Shown here: positions 7,265 through 13,137 of the stretch, in pieces
Position numbering within the stretch: position 1 is the stretch's first letter
Layout of the letters: the number at the start of each line of letters is the position of its first letter
Assembly: GCA_017474045.1 (NCBI GenBank)
Contig: JAFUHX010000020.1
Coordinates: 1 to 64,000 of the forward strand
Reading direction: 5' to 3'
Source of the DNA: Clostridia bacterium
GTDB lineage: Bacteria; Bacillota; Clostridia; Oscillospirales; Acutalibacteraceae
DNA: 64,000 nucleotides
Notes under the pieces: generated by a model
What the model was told of the DNA's origin: nothing
What the model saw: the letters and a program-made list of their open reading frames with translations, nothing else
The model's database searches: none
Position numbers and translations under genes: made by a program

Positions 7265-8191
7265 ATGAGTAGCTTTGAAAATCTTCGTATAGTTGACAAT
7301 TTCTATCAGACATCATTATATTTCCCCATGCCTACTGTTATTATCAGTACTGTTTGTGAGGACGGAACAACATCGCTTGGCCCCTATTCTCTTGTTCAGC
7401 CCTATTATGTTGCAGGGAAGGATTACTATGCAATGCTTCTGTGTTGCAGAAATTCTTCCAATACAGCCCAGAATATTCTTCGCAACGGAAAATGTGCGCT
7501 TAATTTTATTGACGACAAGCCTTCAACCTTTAAGGAGGCAGTAAAGCTTTCGTGGCCCGGTGATAAGCCTTCTGAAAAAATGCCGAAATGTAAATTCAGG
7601 TTAGAGAAAAGCCTGATTGAAGAAGAAACCGGCGAAACAAGACCAATGGTTCTAACTGATGCTATTGAGGTAATAGAATGTACCTGGATGCGTGAGCTCG
7701 ACGGAGCAGACAAAGACGTTCCGGGGCAGCTCAATGGCTATGAAGGTCCCTATCATGACTTTAATGGTATTACAAGCAAGTTTGGCGCACATTTTATTCT
7801 TCGTGTTGATAAAATCCTGATGAAAAAGAAATATCGCGATGCAATCATAAACGGTGTTCGTTCAAAGGATTTTCCGCCCCTTCCCGTAGATTACGGCTAC
7901 CGTGATTCAAAAAATTTCTGGTTCCACAGAAAAAGAAAAATGCGTGCAGAGCTCTTGCAGATGAGAGAGGCTTCTCTTGAATCTGTGCGTTATGCCGCTG
8001 ACCGCGTTGACGATAAAATCAAGTTTACCGATGATGCCCTTAAAACAGTTCTGGCAGTGCCCAGAGTGTTTCTTCCCTTGGTGCTCAAGGGTTGCGTTGA
8101 CTGGGCGAAGGAAAACGGTGTGGAGCTGATTACTGAAGAACACATGAAGATTATTAACGATAAAAGGGCAAAGGAAAAGAATAAGAAATAA
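7265..8191 (+). CDS. Flavin reductase-like (FMN-binding split barrel) protein
   Basis: A 308-residue soluble protein. The first 200 residues follow the flavin reductase / DIM6-NTAB split-barrel pattern: FPMPTVIISTVCEDGTTSLGPYSLV near 20-45, then CCRNSSNTAQNILRNGKCALNFI near 60-85, as in FMN-binding reductases that use NAD(P)H to reduce flavin. The C-terminal 100 residues (Arg/Lys-rich helices) extend beyond the usual 160-200 residue family length and are of unknown role. The start ATG at 7265 has AAAGGAGAC 5 nt upstream. The next gene begins 50 nt later on the same strand, so the two may be co-transcribed. Substrate unknown. Confidence 0.75.
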   Translation: MSSFENLRIVDNFYQTSLYFPMPTVIISTVCEDGTTSLGPYSLVQPYYVAGKDYYAMLLCCRNSSNTAQNILRNGKCALNFIDDKPSTFKEAVKLSWPGDKPSEKMPKCKFRLEKSLIEEETGETRPMVLTDAIEVIECTWMRELDGADKDVPGQLNGYEGPYHDFNGITSKFGAHFILRVDKILMKKKYRDAIINGVRSKDFPPLPVDYGYRDSKNFWFHRKRKMRAELLQMREASLESVRYAADRVDDKIKFTDDALKTVLAVPRVFLPLVLKGCVDWAKENGVELITEEHMKIINDKRAKEKNKK

Positions 8192-8241
8192 AATCTATCT
8201 TCAAGACGGACTGCCCGAAAAAAACAAACAGGAGAGCTGTT

Positions 8242-8742
8242 ATGGCAGAAACAATTTATAAAAGCACAAGAAGAAAACATAGTTTTACAAGAGATGAGGT
8301 TTGCGACGAAGCTTCATTGATAAATAAGCCCATTCAGCCTGAAAGACTTGAAAGAATAGAAAACGGAAAATTCCCCATAACTCCTGACGAGGTTATGTTG
8401 CTTGCTGAAATATACGGTGAGCCGATGCTTTGTAATCACTATTGTTCAAAGGAGTGTCCAATTGGTGAAAAGTATGTTCCTGAGATTAAGGTCAAGGATT
8501 TAACACAGATTGTTCTTGAAATGCTCTCTTCTCTCAATTCGATGAAGAAAAAGCAGGAGCTTTTAATTGAAATTACCGCAGACGGCGTTATAGAAGATGA
8601 TGAAATCAGAGATTTCGTTTATATTCAAAGGCAGCTTGAACAAATTTCAATTAATGTTAAAACTTTGCAGCTATGGGCTGAACAGATGTTGGCGGATGAG
8701 AAAATTAACATTGAAAAATACAACAAAATTAAAAGCGAATGA
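8242..8742 (+). CDS. XRE-like helix-turn-helix protein with Cys motif
   Basis: A 166-residue protein. Residues about 14-62 read as a lambda-repressor-type helix-turn-helix (FTRDEVCDEA, then PERLERIENGKFPITPDEVMLLAEIY), followed by CNHYCSKECPIG near 70-81, a Cys cluster that could bind a metal. The C-terminal half is helical (LEMLSSLNSMKKKQELLIEI and following). Similar proteins are widespread in Clostridia as putative XRE-family regulators with no assigned function. GGAGAGC lies 5 nt before the ATG. A strong terminator follows, so it is the last gene of its unit. Confidence 0.65.
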   Translation: MAETIYKSTRRKHSFTRDEVCDEASLINKPIQPERLERIENGKFPITPDEVMLLAEIYGEPMLCNHYCSKECPIGEKYVPEIKVKDLTQIVLEMLSSLNSMKKKQELLIEITADGVIEDDEIRDFVYIQRQLEQISINVKTLQLWAEQMLADEKINIEKYNKIKSE

Positions 8743-8752
8743 ATTGTTTCAG

Positions 8753-8786
8753 GGATGTAAAAAACTCGTTTTTACATCCTCTTCTT
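8753..8786 (+). terminator. Terminator, hairpin family A copy 1
   Basis: GGATGTAAAAA (8753-8763) pairs with TTTTTACATCC (8769-8779) around the loop ACTCG, followed by a T-rich tail. Near-identical hairpins recur at 18366 and 58453. Confidence 0.8.
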
Positions 8787-8791
8787 TACTA

Positions 8792-8820
8792 TTGTAATTT
8801 TAGGGTGATTACATTATAAT
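8792..8820 (+). promoter_or_regulatory. Promoter of the sulfatase-TIR operon
   Basis: TTGTAA (8792-8797), 17-bp spacer, TATAAT (8815-8820), 24 bp before the sulfatase ATG. No other promoter of this quality is visible before the following three genes. Confidence 0.7.
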
Positions 8821-8844
8821 TAAGAGGCTGAAGGTGGTGTTTTT

Positions 8845-10251
8845 ATGGCTGAAAAGCCGAATGTTTTGTTTATTGTTACCGACGATCAGCGTTGGGATAC
8901 AATTCACGCTCTGGGAAACGAAGAAATTATTACGCCGAATATTGATAAGCTCGTCAAACGCGGAATGTCGTTTGTCCGCGCTCATATTGCAGGCGGAACC
9001 TGCGGAGCTGTTTGTATGCCCAGCCGGGCTATGATTTTGTCGGGGCGGAACCCTTTTCATCTTGAAGAATTGGGAGGAAATATTCCGCCGTCTCATAAAA
9101 CTATTGCCGAAACCTTCAAAAATAACGGTTATGAAACCATCGGTCTGGGAAAATGGCATAACGGTTGCCCTGCCTATTCCAGAAGCTTTACTCAGGGAGC
9201 AAAAATTTTCTTTGGCGGAATGTGGGACCATTGGAATGTTCCCACCTGTCGCTATGACCCGACGGGAAAATATGACAATATAATCAATTTTGTTGTGGAT
9301 TTCTATAAAGATAATCAGCCTCAGGCTCAGCATTGCGATGAGTTTGACCCGGGCAAACATTCAAGCACTCTTCTCACAGATTCTGCTATTGAGTTGCTCA
9401 ATAAAAACGCAAAAAAAGAAAAGCCCTTTTTTATGTATCTGGCTTATCTGGCACCTCATGATCCCAGAACTATGCCTGATGAGTTCCGCCGGATGTATAA
9501 CCCTGAAAAAATCAAACTTCCGCCCAATTTTCAGGAGCTGATTGAAACAAACTATCCGCTTATGGTTCACCGAGATGAGCATTTGGCGTCATATCCGAGA
9601 AATAAAGAGGAAATCAAGCGCCATATTGCTGAATACTTTGCCATGATTACCCATCTCGACCATGAAATCGGCCGCTTGCTTGATGAATTGCGCCGATTGG
9701 GCGAAGAAGAAAACACAATTGTTGTTTTTACAGGCGATAACGGTCTTGCGGTTGGTCAACATGGCTGGTTGGGAAAAGAAGATATTTATGAACACGGCGT
9801 TCGTATTCCTTTGGTTATGGCAGGACCCGGAATTGCTGAAAACACAAGAAACAGCGCTTATGTTTATCTTTATGATGTTTTTCCGACTCTTTGCGAAAAG
9901 GCAGGAATTAAAATTCCGTCTTCAGTTGACGGAAAGAGCTTTGCCCATCTTCTTGACGGAGAGCATGATGAGGTTTTTCGCGAGGAGCTTTATCTGATTT
10001 TCGACAAGTTTATCCGCGGAGTAAAAGATCAGAACTTCAAGCTTATTGAATATCGCAATGGTGACGGAGAAAACGACAAATGGACTTTTCTCTATGATAT
10101 AGAAAACGATCCGTGGGAAACAAAAAACCTTGCAGATGAAGAAAAATACAAAGAAAAGGTTTGCGAAATGCGAAAGAAAATTTTGAAGCATCGAGACGAA
10201 TGGGAAGAGCAGTCACACCCTTGGGGAATTGATTTCTGGACCAGATTTTAA
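8845..10251 (+). CDS. Type I (formylglycine) sulfatase
   Basis: A 468-residue sulfatase that should hydrolyse a sulfate ester, probably on a host or plant glycan. The active-site signature Cys57-Met-Pro-Ser-Arg61 is present; Cys57 would be converted to formylglycine, in anaerobes by a radical-SAM maturase, which is not in this window. Metal ligands are visible as DD at 13-14 (NVLFIVTDDQ) and GDN in TGDNGLAVGQHGWLGK near 295-310; GLGKWHNG near 100 is also conserved. There is no signal peptide, so the enzyme is predicted cytoplasmic and would act on imported saccharides. AAGGTGG lies 8 nt before the ATG. It heads a run of four closely spaced genes. Confidence 0.9.
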   Translation: MAEKPNVLFIVTDDQRWDTIHALGNEEIITPNIDKLVKRGMSFVRAHIAGGTCGAVCMPSRAMILSGRNPFHLEELGGNIPPSHKTIAETFKNNGYETIGLGKWHNGCPAYSRSFTQGAKIFFGGMWDHWNVPTCRYDPTGKYDNIINFVVDFYKDNQPQAQHCDEFDPGKHSSTLLTDSAIELLNKNAKKEKPFFMYLAYLAPHDPRTMPDEFRRMYNPEKIKLPPNFQELIETNYPLMVHRDEHLASYPRNKEEIKRHIAEYFAMITHLDHEIGRLLDELRRLGEEENTIVVFTGDNGLAVGQHGWLGKEDIYEHGVRIPLVMAGPGIAENTRNSAYVYLYDVFPTLCEKAGIKIPSSVDGKSFAHLLDGEHDEVFREELYLIFDKFIRGVKDQNFKLIEYRNGDGENDKWTFLYDIENDPWETKNLADEEKYKEKVCEMRKKILKHRDEWEEQSHPWGIDFWTRF

Positions 10252-10269
10252 AATATGGAGAGATAAACA

Positions 10270-10911
10270 ATGAAAAAAATAAAGCTTGAAAAAAACAGCA
10301 AGGTTTTGTTTTTGGGCGATAGTATTACTGATGTTAAGTTTAATCGCCGGATGAGGTTTTCGATTAAAGGAAGAAATATATATGCCTTGCAACTGAAAAA
10401 GATTTTCAAAAAACACAGTCGGAATATTAAGGTTGAAATCAAAGGCATTGCAAGCAACAGAACCTATCATGTTTATGACAGGCTGACAAAAGACTGCATT
10501 GATTTAAAACCGGATGTAATAATAATGCTCATTGGTGTTAACGATGCCTGGGAAAACTATGTTCCTGAGCAATATCCTCCCTTGCTTCGTCCCATGAAGC
10601 CCCATATTGATGAAATTTACAGAAGAATAAAAACCGAGCTTCCGAATACTCAAATTCTCTATTTAATGCCGTTTATGATTAATTCTGTTGAAGAAAAGAA
10701 GGGCTTTCACAAAACTCTTGATGAGTTTCGTGCTGTTTTGAAGACTGTCGCTGAAGAAAACGGAGCAACAGTTATTGATATGCAGGATGTTTTTAATCTT
10801 GCTGAGAAAAAGGCTGAGCCAAAAGCTCTTGCCATTGACGCAATTCATCCGACAGATCTCGGTCACAAGGTTATGGCTGACGCGATTTTGGAATGTATTG
10901 AGTTTTGTTGA
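10270..10911 (+). CDS. SGNH/GDSL-family esterase
   Basis: A 213-residue SGNH hydrolase, probably a carbohydrate deacetylase. All blocks are visible: block I FLGDSITD (catalytic Ser near 17), block II with Gly in IKGIASNRT near 59, block III GVNDAW near 91-96, and block V DAIHPTDLGH near 192-201 with the catalytic Asp and His. No signal peptide is present, so it is cytoplasmic like the sulfatase 18 nt upstream. The pair suggests removal of sulfate and acyl groups from the same imported glycan. GGAGAG lies 6 nt before the ATG. Confidence 0.85.
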   Translation: MKKIKLEKNSKVLFLGDSITDVKFNRRMRFSIKGRNIYALQLKKIFKKHSRNIKVEIKGIASNRTYHVYDRLTKDCIDLKPDVIIMLIGVNDAWENYVPEQYPPLLRPMKPHIDEIYRRIKTELPNTQILYLMPFMINSVEEKKGFHKTLDEFRAVLKTVAEENGATVIDMQDVFNLAEKKAEPKALAIDAIHPTDLGHKVMADAILECIEFC

Positions 10912-10916
10912 AAAAA

Positions 10917-10934
10917 CCGCCTCTTTTAAGGCGG
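10917..10934. repeat. Intercistronic hairpin before the TIR gene
   Basis: CCGCCT (10917-10922) pairs with AGGCGG (10929-10934) around a 6-nt loop. Six A residues precede it and no T run follows, so on the plus strand it is more likely a processing or stability element than a terminator. Confidence 0.5.
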
Positions 10935-10962
10935 ATAGTATAAATATTGGAATGGTGAAAAA

Positions 10963-11964
10963 ATGGGCAATAAAAATATTTTTATTTCATATAAAAACGA
11001 TGGCGAAGGAAATAACTTTGGGGCGATACTTTGCTCTTATCTTGAAGAAATGGGCTATGATGTTTATTTCAATCTCAACGAAAGAAGCGCAGGCGATTTT
11101 CCTGAAAGGCTAAGAAAACATGTTGAGGCTTGTGTGGATTTTTTGTTGGTTGTTACAAAGCCTTGTCTTGAACAGCTGAAAAAACACGGAAAGGTTGATT
11201 GGATAAGAGAAGAACTTCTGCTTGCCCACAAAAGCGGAAAAAACATTGTTCCTTTGCTTATGCCCGGGGTTGATTTTCCGAAGGATAAAGATGAAATGCC
11301 GGAGGATTTGAGCTTTTTGCCCCATAAAGAAGCCATAAAAATGTTTGAGCCTTATAATAAATCACCCTTGGAATGTTTAATTGGCTGCATAAAGTCCGTA
11401 CCTAATAAAAACAAACAAAGATCTTTCGAAATCAATGAAGAGCGAGGATTAATGTTTAACCGTGAAGATAACCAGAGAAACATAAGCTTTCGCGCAGATA
11501 CGTTGATAAATTCCTTCAGTATTATTTTTGAAGAGGTTTCTTCTCTTATTAATGACACAGAAAAGGTGTCAGAAATATTCTTTTCAAGCGGCTACAGCAG
11601 CGGAAAAAGGTTTGCTGACAGAATCAATGATCAATGGACTTACGGAAACTCGTTTAACGAAGTTAAAGAAAAGCTTAATAAATGGTGCAATTTTGATTCT
11701 TCGGTTGGTTGGGGAAGGTTTTTTATTGATTTTGATTATAACGAAGAAACAGACAGCGTTGGCGGAGTTCTCAGAATTGAAGAAGCTTTTTTGGTTGACA
11801 GAAATAATAAGCATAATATTTGTAACTACATCAAAGGCTATTGCACCGGTGTTATTGAAGCTTTTGTCAGGTCAGCGAAAATAGAGCTTGTTTGCAAGGA
11901 ATGTCCGATGAAAAGCTGCTTTAAAACTGCTTGCGTTTTTGAAATTAAAACAAAAGGAATTTAA
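10963..11964 (+). CDS. TIR-V4R fusion protein
   Basis: A 333-residue cytoplasmic protein with two domains. Residues 1-140 form a TIR domain: strand A NIFISYKNDG (5-14), GYDVYFNLNERSAGDF (31-46), VDFLLVVTKPCLE (58-70) and the W-x-x-x-E motif Trp80 to Glu84, where the glutamate is the usual NAD-cleaving residue. Residues about 175-330 match the V4R (4-vinyl reductase) small-molecule-binding domain: GYSSGKRFADRI (210-221), a middle domain with GGVLRIEEAFLVD (267-279), CNYIKGYCTGVIEAF (287-301) and a C-terminal Cys cluster at 311, 314, 319 and 324. V4R domains are ligand sensors, and their Cys cluster can bind a metal. I infer a sensor-effector protein, perhaps in stress or phage defence. It sits third in an operon with sulfatase and SGNH genes. 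The ribosome binding site is weak. Confidence 0.75.
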   Translation: MGNKNIFISYKNDGEGNNFGAILCSYLEEMGYDVYFNLNERSAGDFPERLRKHVEACVDFLLVVTKPCLEQLKKHGKVDWIREELLLAHKSGKNIVPLLMPGVDFPKDKDEMPEDLSFLPHKEAIKMFEPYNKSPLECLIGCIKSVPNKNKQRSFEINEERGLMFNREDNQRNISFRADTLINSFSIIFEEVSSLINDTEKVSEIFFSSGYSSGKRFADRINDQWTYGNSFNEVKEKLNKWCNFDSSVGWGRFFIDFDYNEETDSVGGVLRIEEAFLVDRNNKHNICNYIKGYCTGVIEAFVRSAKIELVCKECPMKSCFKTACVFEIKTKGI

Positions 11965-11979
11965 ACGGAGAGACAAAGA

Positions 11980-12284
11980 ATGAAGAAAAAACATTTTATA
12001 CGGAAATATCATATATTTTAGGACTTATTATTATGGCGTTTGCCGCTGCGTTTACTGAAAAGGCAGATTTCGGAATGTCTATGGTTGTCGCCCCGGCATA
12101 TATTATTCACTTGAAGCTTTCTCAGATTTTTCCCTGGTTCAGCTTTGGTGTTTTTGAGGGAGTCAAGGCGGGAACAATAGTCTGTTCTTTGATTAACGGC
12201 TTTTTAATCAGTCGCTTCACGAAATTGCCGGAGTATTTCTTTGAATTTAAAAATAGATTTAAACTGGAAAAATATTTCAGATAA
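11980..12284 (+). pseudogene. Broken YczE/DUF6198-type membrane protein gene
   Basis: The reading frame from ATG 11980 stops after 13 codons (TAG at 12019-12021), but the +1 frame restores a typical start of YczE-like membrane proteins (FYTEISYILGLIIMAFAAAF and SMVVAPAYIIHLKL). After FPWFSFG the sequence jumps directly to what is normally the C-terminal end of the family (VFEGVKAGTIVCSLINGF, then KLPEYFFEFKNRFKLEKYF). The central 120 or so residues are therefore missing. A frameshift plus an internal deletion make this a pseudogene. It follows the TIR gene by 15 nt with GGAGAG before its ATG, so it was probably part of the same operon. Confidence 0.75.
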
Positions 12285-12348
12285 ACAAGGAAAATGCTCA
12301 GAATGAAAAAAGCTCTTTTTTGTCTGCTTTTAGTGATTTTTATAGTTT

Positions 12349-12393
12349 TAAAGGGTTTCTTTCGGTGTTTAAGCTACCGAAAGAAACCCTTTA
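12349..12393. terminator. Bidirectional terminator, hairpin family B copy 1
   Basis: AAAGGGTTTCTTTCGGT (12350-12366) pairs perfectly over 17 bp with the arm at 12376-12392. It lies between convergent genes and would serve both. Related hairpins occur at 44846 and 57369. Confidence 0.8.
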
Positions 12394-12436
12394 TTTGTCT
12401 TGCTTTATTCGGGTATGCAATTATTTCAACCCGTTT

Positions 12437-12865
12437 TTATTCAGAGTAAACAAGCTCATATTTGTCGCCGTCTTTGATTTCGGCAAAGTCAACACCCACA
12501 CTCATCATTTCGCCTTCTTTAAAAAAGCCCCAATAAGCTCCGTCAACATCATAGTCAGCTGAAATTCCGTTAACTGATTTAATATAAATTCCGTAGTTGC
12601 CTTGTTCGCCTGAAATAAGGTCGAGCTTTAAAAGTGCATCACCGAGAGTTTTTTCGTCGGTGTGAATCGTGAAAACAACGGTTTTTTCTTTTGCTTCAAC
12701 TGAAAGGCTGATTGTTTTTGAGCCTTCACCGATTTCGGTGTTTTCCGTGTAATTTGCGTTTTCCCAAACGTTTGAAGAACCGACGTCTTTTGAGCAGGCA
12801 ACAAGAGAAAGGGAAAGAGCGAAGCAAAGAAGCAACAAAAGAGCAGTTTTAAAAAGTTTTTTCAT
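12437..12865 (-). CDS. DUF4430-type lipoprotein
   Basis: A 142-residue membrane-anchored lipoprotein. The signal MKKLFKTALLLLLCFALSL ends in the lipobox LVAC with the lipidated Cys at 24. The mature part (ISLSVEAKEKTVVFTIHTDEKTLGDALLKL, split here as ISLSVEAKEK, VVFTIHTDE and TLGDALLKL, then GIYIKSVNGISADYD and YWGFF) fits DUF4430, a beta-rich domain with a fold shared by cobalamin-binding intrinsic factor and by domains of bacterial surface proteins. The inner ATG at 12865 is chosen because GAAAGGA precedes it and the signal peptide starts there; the longer frame from 12907 would spoil the signal. Ligand unknown. It is monocistronic and faces the family B terminator. Confidence 0.75.
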   Translation of the reverse strand: MKKLFKTALLLLLCFALSLSLVACSKDVGSSNVWENANYTENTEIGEGSKTISLSVEAKEKTVVFTIHTDEKTLGDALLKLDLISGEQGNYGIYIKSVNGISADYDVDGAYWGFFKEGEMMSVGVDFAEIKDGDKYELVYSE

Positions 12866-13057
12866 GTTAAAAATCCTTTCTGTTTTAAAGAGAAACACAA
12901 AAATCAAAAGCCTGAAGGCAAGAAAATTGTGTTACCCTGTAAGAATTAATATTTTAATTATTTTATCATGGCGTTTTACAAAAATCAACAGAGAAAACGC
13001 AGTTTGGAATTGTTGCATTTTACAAAAAAGCTTTTTTCTATTTAGTCAGATTTTATA

Positions 13058-13086
13058 TTGAAAAAAGAATTTCATGGTGATATCAT
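13058..13086 (+). promoter_or_regulatory. Promoter of the large secreted protein gene
   Basis: TTGAAA (13058-13063), 17-bp spacer, TATCAT (13081-13086), 51 bp before the start codon. GGAGG at 13128-13132 is the ribosome binding site. Confidence 0.6.
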
Positions 13087-13137
13087 TAAGTAAAGTTTTT
13101 CGGAGCCTTTCCGACAGGTTGCTCAGGAGGTAGAATA

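Noticed and set aside
12304..12450. 49-codon plus-strand frame starting like a signal peptide (MKKALFCLLLV)
   Set aside because: It runs straight through the family B terminator and into the end of the opposing lipoprotein gene; probably a decayed gene start at most.
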